Positions 1 to 8,659 are shown, numbered from the stretch's first letter. The stretch is DNA of 64,000 nucleotides from Lachnospiraceae bacterium (GCA_022790855.1 JAAVYA010000023.1:1-64000); one strand, 5' to 3'. Notes: generated from the sequence alone by a model not told the origin. Made by a program: numbers and translations.

Positions 1-2
1 AT

Positions 3-104
3 GCTTATATTTATAGCCATATCCAAGAAGAACGGCTCCGTTTCATTTACCAGTGTGGGGCAAGGCACGTTCTTTTTGAGGAAGTCCTAGCTTTAGTTGC
101 ATAG
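3..104 (+). CDS. 3' end of a truncated unknown protein
   Basis: An open frame enters from the left edge and ends at TAG 102-104, giving 33 residues that include HIQEERLRFIYQCGARHVLF and end in LALVA. The amphipathic, Glu/Arg-rich composition looks coding, and the other two forward frames stop earlier or look random. I do not recognise the family. The start lies outside the window, so length and function cannot be judged. Confidence 0.35.
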   Translation, partial: AYIYSHIQEERLRFIYQCGARHVLFEEVLALVA

Positions 105-158
105 GCGTATTGTGCAGTTTTTTAAATTTGCTCATTTATAGATAATAAGAACCATTTT

Positions 159-581
159 ATGCATGATATATTGCTCTATGGGTATGATGACGAAAGAGAG
201 GAATTTTTAAAACTGGGATATAATCGGTGGAACCATTATGATACTTCTATCATTGCATATGATGATTTGCTCCAAGCAACCCCATGTTTCATTAAATTTT
301 TAGAGATAAATCATAAATATCATTTTTCCGTAGACATAAAAAACATGAAAAAAAGAATTTTGAGGTATTTAAATGCAGAAGAGGAATGTACAAGCAGCAA
401 TATAGAATTTCAAACAGATTACTATTGCTTTTCGCAGCTAAAGACAAATCAAAAAAGCTTTTATGGGATAGAAGAATGTGAAAAAGTAAATGAGGAGATA
501 TGTAATATAATAAGGCAGGGAATGAAGTTAGATCTTCGGCCTTCTGCGCTGATTTTGGAGGTTATAGTATCTGAGTTATAG
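159..581 (+). CDS. hypothetical protein, 140 aa
   Basis: This is a soluble acidic protein of 140 residues (start MHDILLYGYDDERE, end LILEVIVSEL) with no signal peptide or membrane segment. No good Shine-Dalgarno precedes the ATG at 159, so the true start is uncertain. It lies 54 bp after the truncated frame at the window edge and could be its partner. The composition looks coding (lysine, glutamate and tyrosine rich) but I recognise no family. A large inverted repeat follows at once and may end its transcript. Confidence 0.5.
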   Translation: MHDILLYGYDDEREEFLKLGYNRWNHYDTSIIAYDDLLQATPCFIKFLEINHKYHFSVDIKNMKKRILRYLNAEEECTSSNIEFQTDYYCFSQLKTNQKSFYGIEECEKVNEEICNIIRQGMKLDLRPSALILEVIVSEL

Positions 582-591
582 ATATTTTTAT

Positions 592-675
592 TACCCTCAG
601 TGTGCAAGGGGAGATACGTCCCAAGTGCTGTTTTAGGCGGTTTTGTGCTGTATGTCCCCTTGTATACTGAGGGTA
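592..675. repeat. 25-bp inverted repeat, long hairpin
   Basis: The left arm 592-616 (TACCCTCAGTGTGCAAGGGG onward) and right arm 651-675 are reverse complements over 25 bp with about three mismatches, around a 34-nt centre. No T-run follows, so it is not a typical Rho-independent terminator. It may be a small palindromic mobile element or a transcript-stabilising hairpin downstream of the 140-residue protein gene. Confidence 0.6.
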
Positions 676-773
676 TGTTGTACTATGGTTAAAGTGTTTT
701 TCCATCGTTGCTGCTATATTGTCTCGATATTGTTGCCTATTTTTGCAGCTGCTTCTTTAGGCCCACAAAATAA

Positions 774-802
774 TAGACTTTATACTTGTAATATGGTATA
801 CT
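774..802 (+). promoter_or_regulatory. SigA-type promoter of the coiled-coil gene
   Basis: A -35 box TAGACT (774-779) and a -10 box TATACT (797-802) are separated by exactly 17 bp. Transcription would begin near 809, some 35 nt before the GTG start at 845, which has the strong ribosome binding site GGGGGGTG just upstream. Confidence 0.55.
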
Positions 803-844
803 GGTTGGACTAGAAGGCATACTTATATAAAGGGGGGTGATACA

Positions 845-1303
845 GTGACAAATAATGATTTATTACTTGCCATATCAAATATGCTTGATCCAATGCGAAA
901 AGATATTCAAGGGATTCAAGTAAATGTGCAAAGCCTTCAAAAAGATATGAAGGAAGTTCAGGCAGATGTCCAGGTCTTGAAAGAAGATGTTGGGAACCTG
1001 AAAGAGGAAGTCGGAAGTCTGAAAGAAGAAGTCGGAAGTCTGAAAGAAGAAGTCGGAAGTCTGAAAGAAGAAGTCGGGAGCCTGAAAGAGGAAGTCCACG
1101 ATATCCAAGTCAGGGTAAAGAAGATTGAACTTACACAAGAGAACGTGGTGATACCACGATTAAATACAATAGAATCTTGTTATACATCAACCTATAACAG
1201 ATATAAAGAAAACGTTGAAACATATGAAGGCATGAAACAGGATATTACTGTTTTAAAGAGCGTAGTAGCGGAACACAGTGAAAAGCTGCAAATGATTTCA
1301 TAG
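845..1303 (+). CDS. repeat-containing coiled-coil protein
   Basis: The protein has 152 residues and starts at GTG 845, behind an AAGGGGGGTGAT ribosome binding site. Residues ~15-100 form one continuous predicted coiled coil. Its core is a run of seven-residue units of the type EEVGSLK (residues ~47-81), encoded by near-identical 21-bp DNA repeats. The C-terminal third (VVIPRLNTIESCYTSTYNRY onward) is a second helical part. There is no signal peptide or membrane segment, so it should be cytosolic. Proteins of this design are common in Lachnospiraceae but have no established function. The repeat makes its length liable to slippage. A hairpin terminator follows, so the gene appears monocistronic. 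Confidence 0.75.
   Translation: MTNNDLLLAISNMLDPMRKDIQGIQVNVQSLQKDMKEVQADVQVLKEDVGNLKEEVGSLKEEVGSLKEEVGSLKEEVGSLKEEVHDIQVRVKKIELTQENVVIPRLNTIESCYTSTYNRYKENVETYEGMKQDITVLKSVVAEHSEKLQMIS
983..1087 (+). repeat. five 21-bp in-frame tandem repeats
   Basis: Units begin at 983, 1004, 1025, 1046 and 1067. The units at 1025 and 1046 are identical (GAA GAA GTC GGA AGT CTG AAA); the others differ at one to five positions. Each unit encodes one heptad of the coiled coil, so gain or loss of a unit keeps both the reading frame and the heptad phase. Confidence 0.9.
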
Positions 1304-1349
1304 TGAATCACAATCAAAAAATACGAATCCATCCATATAATACATAATC

Positions 1350-1394
1350 AAAAAATGTAAAGCTCATGAAGGTTTTTATGGCTTTACATTTTTT
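1350..1394 (+). terminator. Rho-independent terminator of the coiled-coil gene
   Basis: A perfect 14-bp inverted repeat (AAAAAATGTAAAGC at 1350-1363; complement at 1381-1394) surrounds a 17-nt loop. The right arm ends in a run of six T. It sits 47 bp after the stop codon at 1303. Confidence 0.75.
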
Positions 1395-1690
1395 AATTTG
1401 TCATGAGCCAATACAGTTATGGAGCCAAGGCATACGCCCCATCGCCACAGGCGATTTCAATTGGGCAAAGGCTATTACCTTCACAGATGTCTTGTGGAAC
1501 AAACAGCCTAAAAAAGGGGCCCTTTACAGTATGGGTAAACCTTGCGCCGCAGGTTTTGATACGCTATAATAAAAAAAGATATTGCATGAAGTTACACAGG
1601 CTTTTGAGAGCGTCTGAGATACTTGTGCGTCATGATTAGATTAGAAAAAGAAAGCAGTAAACGTCTACATCAGGAGAAGGGAGAAGAAAA
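1395..1690. other. gap with no supportable gene
   Basis: Two overlapping short forward frames (67 and 78 codons) cross this stretch but lack a ribosome binding site and resemble no family I know. Just before the RpiR gene there is a good ribosome binding site (GGAGAAGGGAGAAG, 1673-1686). No clear promoter boxes were found. Confidence 0.4.
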
Positions 1691-2470
1691 ATGACCAGTG
1701 TAGAAAATATGTTGGCGGTTTATAACGCCACTCCTGCAGATAGTATGCTGCGGTCTATTATCCGCAGGGTACTGGTGAATCTAAAGGATGTAGGGGGAAT
1801 GACAATTTATGACCTGGCGGAAACATGTTATACATCACCGGCTAGTATCAGCCGCCTGGTGAAAAAATTGGGATATAAGAATTATTCCTATTTCCAGAAA
1901 GATGTGGTAGACTGCATTGCAAAGTACGAACATCATAACCGTTTGATTCCCTTGGACAGTATCCCAGAGGGAGTAGATTTGCCGGATTTTTTTATGGATA
2001 CGCTGGAAGGGCTTTTAAAAAACATGCGTCAGAGGATGGACAAAGAAAAAATAAGAGAGCTTGCCCAGACCATTCATGACAGTGAGAAGATCAGCGTTTA
2101 TTCTTACACCGGATATTTTGCCGAGATTTTTTTACAGTCCGATATTTTTGTCAGTGGGAAGATTTGTGATGTATATCAGCAGGAACGCGATATGATGGAG
2201 CATACAAAGGTACTCACAAAGCGGGATCTGGTCATTCTGTTGGCGCCGAAATGTGTCTATGGCACCCAGGCGGATAAAGCCATTGACGATATTCATAAGC
2301 ATGGGGCCAAGGTCTGTGTGATCACAGATTCCAGACATTTCAGCGGCTTGAAAAAGGCGGAAATGAGCTTCGTTTTTGAAGGGGTGATGCATTCCGTTGA
2401 TATGCTGGTGCTGCAGACCTTTTTGTGCGTGGTGGTGATGGAATACCGAAGGATGTTCATTGATGATTAA
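1691..2470 (+). CDS. MurR/RpiR-family transcriptional regulator
   Basis: This 259-residue cytosolic DNA-binding regulator senses phosphorylated sugars. Residues 1-80 form an HTH_6 domain; the helix-turn-helix is around 37-65 (MTIYDLAETCYTSPASISRL). Residues ~115-240 form a SIS sugar-phosphate-binding domain. Length is normal for the family (about 250-290). The start is supported by a purine-rich ribosome binding site ending at 1686. It is convergent with the AraC gene; the two stop codons overlap at 2467-2470. The nearby symporter and rhamnosidase suggest it controls glycoside catabolism, but the ligand is inferred only from context. Confidence 0.85.
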   Translation: MTSVENMLAVYNATPADSMLRSIIRRVLVNLKDVGGMTIYDLAETCYTSPASISRLVKKLGYKNYSYFQKDVVDCIAKYEHHNRLIPLDSIPEGVDLPDFFMDTLEGLLKNMRQRMDKEKIRELAQTIHDSEKISVYSYTGYFAEIFLQSDIFVSGKICDVYQQERDMMEHTKVLTKRDLVILLAPKCVYGTQADKAIDDIHKHGAKVCVITDSRHFSGLKKAEMSFVFEGVMHSVDMLVLQTFLCVVVMEYRRMFIDD

Positions 2471-3495
2471 TCGGCACCCGTTCGCTTTTCGTCCCGGTAT
2501 TGCTGAGGGGTGCGGTTATAAAATTTCTTGAACAGATGGCGGAAGCTGGCGGCATCATAGTAGCCGTTCATTTCTGCAATTTTCTGAACGGTAAGATTTG
2601 TTTTCTCCAAAAGCTCGGCAGCGTGGTTCATACGCATTTTTTTCATATTATCACTGAAACTTAATCCGGTGACGGCGGTTATGATTCGCTGCATCTGCCG
2701 TTCACTGTAATTGAAAAATTCAGCAAGGTGGGAAAGTGTCAGGGTCGTGTAATGCTTTTGCATATATTGTAAAATGAAAATGACGTTTTCGTTCATTGCG
2801 GCGGTTTTCATGCTGGGAACGATAACGTCTTTTTCATGGTTCCGCAGCAGCGTAACGAAAAAAATAGCCAGGAGGGAAGAAAGCATCGTATTTTTATAAC
2901 GTTTATTCCTTCGGAATTCATAAAAAATCTGGCGCACATAAGAAGAAAGCGCCGTGTCATTCCCTGTTTTAAATAAGAGATAAGGGGCGTCGGAAGAATC
3001 ATACAGCGTTTTTACAAAAAAATCGTATAATAATCCGTTGTCCGGCAGAATTTTAAAAAAGTGCTGATCGAAGGTGCTGGAACGGATGAGGAGATTGACC
3101 ATAACGGCATCATCCGCATATGCGCAGACCGCATGCTTGGCGTGGGGCGTAAGGATGAAAACATCCCCTGGGTAGAGCGTAAGCCTTTGGCTTCCGATAA
3201 AATTTGTGAAGCTGCCGGATAACACACAGGCAAGCTCGAAAAAATCGTGTTCGTGCCAGGTTGCCGGCATATACCGAAAATGTTGGATGGCGGAAATATC
3301 CTGTTGTTGCTGAAAAAAATCGTCTTCGGCTAAGGCCTCAAAGAAATCACTTAAAAACAAGTGCCGATACCCCTGCGCCAACTTTTCCTGGAGCTCTTCT
3401 ACACAAAGCGCACGGTCTGTGGTCTGAAATCCTGTAGAAAGAAAATAATTCTTATATTCCAGTTCCATTTCTCTCATGTTCCGTAATTGTTCCAT
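2467..3495 (-). CDS. AraC-family transcriptional regulator with cupin sensor
   Basis: The protein has 342 residues from ATG 3495, chosen because AGGTGA lies just upstream. A TTG six codons earlier is less likely. The N-terminal half holds a cupin-like sugar-binding domain (WHEHDFFELACVLSGSF, YPGDVFILTPHAKHA). The last ~100 residues are a double helix-turn-helix AraC domain (LTLSHLAEFFNYSERQMQRI; IAEMNGYYDAASFRHLFKKF; TPQQYR). It is divergent from the sugar symporter gene and the shared intergenic region carries a perfect inverted repeat, so it probably activates the symporter/GH78 genes. The sugar it senses is not shown. Confidence 0.88.
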   Translation of the reverse strand: MEQLRNMREMELEYKNYFLSTGFQTTDRALCVEELQEKLAQGYRHLFLSDFFEALAEDDFFQQQQDISAIQHFRYMPATWHEHDFFELACVLSGSFTNFIGSQRLTLYPGDVFILTPHAKHAVCAYADDAVMVNLLIRSSTFDQHFFKILPDNGLLYDFFVKTLYDSSDAPYLLFKTGNDTALSSYVRQIFYEFRRNKRYKNTMLSSLLAIFFVTLLRNHEKDVIVPSMKTAAMNENVIFILQYMQKHYTTLTLSHLAEFFNYSERQMQRIITAVTGLSFSDNMKKMRMNHAAELLEKTNLTVQKIAEMNGYYDAASFRHLFKKFYNRTPQQYRDEKRTGAD

Positions 3496-3604
3496 AAAAT
3501 CACCTGTTTTCAAAAAATCCGCATATCTGGTTGGGGTTATCGCCGTGTCGCCTTAAAAAAGATGTTCTAAGAGGCGGATGCTGTTTTTTATTATATATCC
3601 TGTG

Positions 3605-3676
3605 AAAGATATTATCAAACCATATTGTTGCAAATGTCGTAAAATACCTCCTTAAGAATGTCTTGATAATATCTTT
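3605..3676. promoter_or_regulatory. paired operator-like inverted repeat between araC-type gene and symporter
   Basis: The 14-mer AAAGATATTATCAA at 3605-3618 is repeated as its exact reverse complement at 3663-3676. Each copy has a near-palindromic core (GATATTATC / GATAATATC), and the two centres are about 58 bp apart. This suits a dimeric regulator binding two sites, with looping possible. It lies just upstream of the symporter ribosome binding site, so the AraC- or RpiR-type regulator next door is the likely ligand. Confidence 0.5.
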
Positions 3677-3733
3677 TATGACATGGCTGATCTTGATAGA
3701 ATGTGTCTATATCAAATCGCGGGAGGTTATAAG

Positions 3734-5065
3734 ATGAATCAAAAGGAATTATCTGTTTCACAAAAAATCTGGTGGGCCTTGGGACAGTCTACCGGCCGTC
3801 AGTTTATTACGGCTTTGGTATCCACCTATGTTCTTGTATTTTTGACGGATATCTTTGGCGTTGCAGCCGGAGCGGCAGGGGTAATCATGACATGCGCGGC
3901 CATATGGGACGCCATCAACGACCCGATTTTGGGGAGTATTGCAGACCGCACAAAATCACGCTGGGGAACATACCGGCCCTATCTGCTATTTGTTCCTCTC
4001 CCCTTGGCGATTGTGTCCGTTCTGCTTTTTGCGGCTCCTGATTTGACGTCTACGGGAAAAGTAGTTTATGCAGCGGTACTTTATATTTGTTACGGAATGC
4101 TGGTAACAGCCATTGAAATACCCTTTAATGCCATTTTGCCGGCTATGTCAAAAAATGAAATGGAGCGGAATGACGTAATTTCTATGTCAACGTTTGTGGC
4201 TTCCATTATGATTTTGATCGTATCCTCTTTTACACCCAACTTGGTTGCAATCTTGGGAGGCGACAATCCATCCAAGGGTTATATGATTCTCGTGGGAATT
4301 GGCGCGGCGCTCATGTGTGTCACAAGCTGGGGTGCGTTTGCAAAGTGCAAGGAGAAGCATACTGTAGACAATTCGGACCACCAGCCTGTATCAAAGAGTC
4401 TGGGGGCGTTGTTTCGGGTGAAGGAAGTATATCCGATGATTCTGTTCTGGTGTGTGGGATGTATTTTGTTTCAGGTGATCATGGCCTCTTCTGTATTTTA
4501 TTGTATGTATTATCTGATGAATCCGGCGCTGATCGCTACTTATATGTTGGTGATTTCTGTCAGCGGTATGATCGGTGTGATCGTGCTCATGCCGATTATT
4601 TTAAGACTGGTGAAGGGCAGTATTAAAAAAGCGGTGACGTATACCCAGGCCGTATGCATTGTCTGTTATGCCATCTTGTTTTTTACAGGAAATCAATCGG
4701 TCACCTTATTGTATGTATTGACTTTCATTGCAAGTATGTTTTCTACCATGACAAATGCCTTCCGGCCAATGACTGTGGTGGGCATGACGGAGTACGTTTA
4801 CCAGAAAACGGGCAATCAGCTAAACGGGACGATTTCCGCAATCGGCGGCTTTGCTTATAAATGTGGTACTGCGATTTCCAACGCTATTTTGGCGGGAGTC
4901 CTGGCGGCGACAGGTTACATAGCGGGAGCCATCGGCCAGCAGCCGGAAGCTACCATGGTGGGGATTAATTCTGTAAGATTTTTAGTTCCCTTAGCGGCGA
5001 CGGTGCTCTACATTATTTTCATTCAGTTTTATCCGGAACATAAGGCGGGGCAGAAAGAGAATTAA
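3734..5065 (+). CDS. GPH/MelB-type sugar:cation symporter (MFS)
   Basis: This 443-residue integral membrane transporter has about 12 hydrophobic segments. ATG 3734 is chosen because GGGAGG lies 7 bp upstream; an upstream in-frame ATG at 3683 lacks a ribosome binding site. The loop after TM2 has the family signature DRTKSRWGTYRP, typical of glycoside-pentoside-hexuronide symporters related to MelB, YicJ and XynB-type transporters. It is followed by a terminator and then the GH78 gene, and by an esterase, so the cargo is probably a rhamnosylated glycoside or oligosaccharide. The substrate is an inference from neighbours. Confidence 0.88.
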   Translation: MNQKELSVSQKIWWALGQSTGRQFITALVSTYVLVFLTDIFGVAAGAAGVIMTCAAIWDAINDPILGSIADRTKSRWGTYRPYLLFVPLPLAIVSVLLFAAPDLTSTGKVVYAAVLYICYGMLVTAIEIPFNAILPAMSKNEMERNDVISMSTFVASIMILIVSSFTPNLVAILGGDNPSKGYMILVGIGAALMCVTSWGAFAKCKEKHTVDNSDHQPVSKSLGALFRVKEVYPMILFWCVGCILFQVIMASSVFYCMYYLMNPALIATYMLVISVSGMIGVIVLMPIILRLVKGSIKKAVTYTQAVCIVCYAILFFTGNQSVTLLYVLTFIASMFSTMTNAFRPMTVVGMTEYVYQKTGNQLNGTISAIGGFAYKCGTAISNAILAGVLAATGYIAGAIGQQPEATMVGINSVRFLVPLAATVLYIIFIQFYPEHKAGQKEN

Positions 5066-5069
5066 AACA

Positions 5070-5112
5070 AACGTAAGCCGTAGGTGTGCCTGCGGCTTCT
5101 TACGTTATTTTT
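5070..5112 (+). terminator. hairpin terminator/attenuator between symporter and GH78 gene
   Basis: AACGTAAGCC... and its partner ending in CTTACGTT form a stem of about 15 bp with one bulge and a four-base loop. ATTTTT follows. The T-run abuts the GH78 ribosome binding site (AAGGAG 5113-5118), so partial read-through could set the ratio of transporter to enzyme. Confidence 0.7.
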
Positions 5113-5122
5113 AAGGAGAGGA

Positions 5123-7402
5123 ATGCATATGACAGATACATCAATTTTTAAACAATGGATCACAAATGGTACAGATCGGCCGTTTTATGCGAGAAAAAGA
5201 TTTGTGTTAGAAAGGCAGCCGAAGAAAGCGGCCGTGGCGGTCTGCGGACTTGGCCAGTTTCAGTTGTTTGTCAATGGAAAAAAGGTGGGGGATCATGTGT
5301 TAGATCCTGCATGGACGGATTATCATAAAATCATTCATTATCTTACCTTTGATATTACACCGCTGTTGTCCCCAGGGGAAAATGTGATCGCGGCGGAGGT
5401 GGGCAACGGATGGTTTTTGATGGATCGCAGCGAAGGATATAGTTTTCATTTTCCATCCTTTATGCCGTCTAATCCAAATGAGTATCAGCCGTTTGGCCCC
5501 GTATTGATGCTGGCGGCCCATATGGTTCTGGATTATGGGAATGGAGAAGTGGCGGAAATGGACGCAGACGAGACGTGGAAAATGGCGCCTCATATGGTGC
5601 TGCACAGCAATGTATTCGGATCGGAAATAATAGACGGCACAAGGCGGATCCCGGGCTGGGCCAATGCCTGTTTGGAAGACGAAGCATGGGAACATGCATT
5701 TTTGGTGGAAGCCTCTGGGGAGCCAAAAGGCGTCTTACAGGAGCAGTACATCCCAGGGGTAAAAGTGATCGGTACTTACGAAGGAACGTATCTGCATCAG
5801 GCGGAGGGCAGGATCGTATACGATTTTTCTCAGAATGTTTCCGGTATGCTGGAATTTGATGTGATCGGGAAAAAAGGAGACGTCGTCCGGGTCTATCCGG
5901 CAGAAAAACTGAATCAAAACGGCGGAGCTGATCAGATGGCTAAAAACTGGCTGCCCATTGACGTGTGCGAAACCTACATCATAGGCGAGGATGATGTGTG
6001 GGAGCATTTTGCCATGACATTTACTTATGTTGGCGGACGCTATGTAGCGGTGGAAGGCTGCTGTGAGAAGAATCTTCGTAACATGAAGCTGCATGCCATA
6101 TCTTCCGCCTGGGAACAAGCAGGGCATTTTTATTGTGACGACGCCCGTTATATGCAGGTATATGATCTGATTGAAAAAGCAGTGGAAGCGAATATGGTGG
6201 GCGTACACACAGATTGTCCTACTATTGAGCGGTTTGCGTGGCAGGAAGAAAATCACCTGATGGCTCCAGCAATTATGTACATGAAAAAAGTTCCCAGGCA
6301 TTGGGAAAAATTTCTCGCAGACGCCCGGGCTGCCCAGCACACTTCAGAGGACTATTTTTTTGACCATGAGGGCAATGCATTTTATCCGGGAGAGGGCATG
6401 ATCCCGTCCCAGGCGCCCTGTTATATGCCGAATGTGCTGCCAGTGCCTGGAATGGGAAGTTTTTATGATGTGATTGGATGGGGCAGTTCTATTATGATTG
6501 GGACATACTGGCATTATCAGTTTTACGGTGACAAAAAAATCATAGAAGACAATTATGAAGCCGGCAAAATGTATCTGGCCTATTTGAAGACGAAGGTAAA
6601 TGGGGACGGATTTATCAATCATGGCTTGGGAGACTGGGGCAATCCTGGCGGTGAGCTGGCCCGGGAAAATGTAGAAACCGTATTTCTATATGCGGATGCA
6701 AAAATACTTTCTTCTTTTGCGGAGATTCTCGGAAAGGCTCGGGAAGCAGAAGAGCTGCTCCAATATGCATTTGCGGTGAAGGAAAATTATAATCAGAAAT
6801 TGTTGGTGTTTGATGAAAAAAGGAACTGCCGCTGTTACCGTGTGTGGAATCATCCCGGGGAAATTTTCATGACCCAGGCAGCGGAAGCAATGCCCTTGTT
6901 TTGGGGCATGGCGCCGGAGGAAGCGGAGGATGATATTGCGGCAAGCCTGAAATATACCCTGGAGAAAGCGGGTTCTTTTTTCTCCGGAGAGGTGGGCCTG
7001 CCTTATATTATTCAGACTATGGCCCGTTATGGGATGAACGACTTGATCTGTCAAATGATGATGCGGGAGGAACATCCAGGTTATTATGCTTTTGTAAAGG
7101 ACGGAGAGACAACATTGGGAGAATACTGGGAGAAGAATCCCAGAAGCCATTGCCATGATATGATGGGGCATATTGCAGAATGGTATTATAACGGAATTGC
7201 CGGGATCCGGCCTCTGGAACCGGGGTTTGGGAAGGTGTTGGTAAAGCCGTATTTACCTAAATCCATGAATGAAGTCCGGTGCAGCTTTGAATCCGCCAAG
7301 GGGATGATCACGGTGTCCATGAAGCGCAGGGGAAGCGAGGTTGCATTGAAGGTGGAGGCGGAAGACGGCATAGAAGTGGTAGTTGACAGGAGTAATCTTT
7401 AG
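5123..7402 (+). CDS. GH78-family alpha-L-rhamnosidase-like enzyme
   Basis: The protein has 759 residues from ATG 5123 (AAGGAG at 5113-5118; ATG 5129 is equally possible). There is no signal peptide, so it acts in the cytoplasm on imported substrate. N-terminal beta-sandwich domains (LGQFQLFVNGKKVGDHVLDPAW, typical of Bac_rhamnosid_N) lead into the (alpha/alpha)6 barrel. The barrel motif is TDCPTIERFAWQEENH where the family usually has DERxGWxGD. GETTLGEYWE is the expected site of the second catalytic Glu. A C-terminal beta domain follows (IAGIRPLEPGFGKVLVKPYL). Neighbouring transporter and esterase suggest one catabolic unit. The altered acidic motif leaves the exact sugar uncertain. Confidence 0.82.
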   Translation: MHMTDTSIFKQWITNGTDRPFYARKRFVLERQPKKAAVAVCGLGQFQLFVNGKKVGDHVLDPAWTDYHKIIHYLTFDITPLLSPGENVIAAEVGNGWFLMDRSEGYSFHFPSFMPSNPNEYQPFGPVLMLAAHMVLDYGNGEVAEMDADETWKMAPHMVLHSNVFGSEIIDGTRRIPGWANACLEDEAWEHAFLVEASGEPKGVLQEQYIPGVKVIGTYEGTYLHQAEGRIVYDFSQNVSGMLEFDVIGKKGDVVRVYPAEKLNQNGGADQMAKNWLPIDVCETYIIGEDDVWEHFAMTFTYVGGRYVAVEGCCEKNLRNMKLHAISSAWEQAGHFYCDDARYMQVYDLIEKAVEANMVGVHTDCPTIERFAWQEENHLMAPAIMYMKKVPRHWEKFLADARAAQHTSEDYFFDHEGNAFYPGEGMIPSQAPCYMPNVLPVPGMGSFYDVIGWGSSIMIGTYWHYQFYGDKKIIEDNYEAGKMYLAYLKTKVNGDGFINHGLGDWGNPGGELARENVETVFLYADAKILSSFAEILGKAREAEELLQYAFAVKENYNQKLLVFDEKRNCRCYRVWNHPGEIFMTQAAEAMPLFWGMAPEEAEDDIAASLKYTLEKAGSFFSGEVGLPYIIQTMARYGMNDLICQMMMREEHPGYYAFVKDGETTLGEYWEKNPRSHCHDMMGHIAEWYYNGIAGIRPLEPGFGKVLVKPYLPKSMNEVRCSFESAKGMITVSMKRRGSEVALKVEAEDGIEVVVDRSNL

Positions 7403-7526
7403 GCCGTGCTATTTGAGGGTAGCTGTGGAAGCGGTAAATGATAGAAGCTATCTGTATTCCATGTTTCTGAGGAACTGTGTGAGATGAGAGAAGAATTTTA
7501 TCGTTGTTTTTAAGGAGAGATATGAG

Positions 7527-8453
7527 ATGAGAGAAGAAGGTTACCAGCAGTTAAAACATCAGGTGATTGAGGAAGCAAAAGAGATGCGAAGAATCAACCG
7601 GGTCATTCCTGTGACAGGAAAGAGATATGATTTGGATGTAGGGGACCGGAAGATAAATGTTGTTTTTTATCCTGCCAGCCGTAAAAACGCACCGCTGCTG
7701 CTTGGATTTCATGGCGGCGGCTTCCTTTTTGGAGGCAACGCCATGGACGACGTTATGTGGTCGGCCATTCGGGACAGGCTGGATATGAATGTGGCGTCAG
7801 TGGAATATCGAAAAAGCCCTGAATATCAGTATCGGGCGGCTCTGGATGATGCGTATGATGCAGCAGTTTATTTATATCACCATGCAGATGCGTTTGGATT
7901 TGACCGGGAAAGAATGTCTGTCATGGGCTGCAGCGCAGGCGCATGTTTGGCGGCGACCTTGTGTATTTATGCAAAGCAGAAAGGCGGAGTAACTTTTGAA
8001 CATCAGGTATTATTGTATCCATTTTTGGATGCCGCTACAAATCCGGATGAAAAAGGGAAAGGCAGTTTAACCGGGCCGGTAATGCATATTTTTAATGAAT
8101 TGCATTGCAGGCCGGAGGAAGCCAAGGATGCTGTGGTTTCGCCAGTGTATGCCAGTGGGAAGGAGGTTGCCGGCTTGCCGCATGGGATTCTTGTAATGGC
8201 GGATATGGATAATTTGAAGCAGGAAGGGTTTCGGTATGCCGGGATGTTGGAACAGGCGGGGGTCAAGACGGATGTTATGTTGAGCAGTGGGATGCCGCAT
8301 GGATTTTTTGAATTGGGATTTGACGACAGAAAGGAAGGTGAGATGGCGTTTTTGCCGGAGGAAGAAAAGGAGCTGATTCGGAGCGGTGAGATTGCCAGAG
8401 CGGCCGGGGAGGCTCTGGAATTTGTTGCAGAAAGGTTGGTGGGGATGGAGTAG
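7527..8453 (+). CDS. alpha/beta hydrolase, HSL-type carboxylesterase
   Basis: The protein has 308 residues; AAGGAG lies 9 bp before the ATG. The hormone-sensitive-lipase oxyanion motif HGGGF is near residue 64. The nucleophile elbow is GCSAG (serine near residue 133), the acid is likely the Asp of MADMDN, and the histidine lies in SGMPHGF. No signal peptide is present, so it is cytosolic. It follows the GH78 gene by 124 bp and could remove acetyl or other acyl groups from an imported glycoside. That role is inferred from position; the fold and triad are visible. Confidence 0.85.
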   Translation: MREEGYQQLKHQVIEEAKEMRRINRVIPVTGKRYDLDVGDRKINVVFYPASRKNAPLLLGFHGGGFLFGGNAMDDVMWSAIRDRLDMNVASVEYRKSPEYQYRAALDDAYDAAVYLYHHADAFGFDRERMSVMGCSAGACLAATLCIYAKQKGGVTFEHQVLLYPFLDAATNPDEKGKGSLTGPVMHIFNELHCRPEEAKDAVVSPVYASGKEVAGLPHGILVMADMDNLKQEGFRYAGMLEQAGVKTDVMLSSGMPHGFFELGFDDRKEGEMAFLPEEEKELIRSGEIARAAGEALEFVAERLVGME

Positions 8454-8496
8454 TAGGCTTGGTGTTTGATTGGGTGGGAGTAGAAAAGGAATGGTC

Positions 8497-8659
8497 TAGT
8501 ATAATCCACATTAATTACCACTACTTTTCACGCAGAATAAACTTTCAGGCTGCAAGGCGGAGGAATGAGACGCAGCGGTGGCTACGTCGATTGACGACAA
8601 CGCAGCAGATGAAAATTTAGACAAGGGAAAGGTATGGTTCATTAGTGTGGATTATACTA
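8497..8659. mobile_element. MITE-like element with 19-bp terminal inverted repeats
   Basis: The 163-bp stretch begins with TAGTATAATCCACATTAAT (8497-8515) and ends with its reverse complement, one mismatch, at 8641-8659. It is flanked on both sides by ATGGT (8491-8495 and 8660-8664), a plausible target-site duplication. Inside, AAACTTTCAGGCTGC and GCAGCAGATGAAAATTT form a second, imperfect inverted pair, and CGTCGATTGACG a small hairpin. There is no open reading frame, so it would need a transposase supplied from elsewhere. Confidence 0.6.

Noticed and set aside
875-1138. Minus-strand frame with repeated F-F-Q-T-S-D-F
   Set aside because: It is the complement of the 21-bp tandem repeat of the coiled-coil gene, not an independent gene.
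1366-1639. Two overlapping short forward frames (67 and 78 codons)
   Set aside because: No ribosome binding site, one starts inside the terminator hairpin, and neither resembles a known protein.
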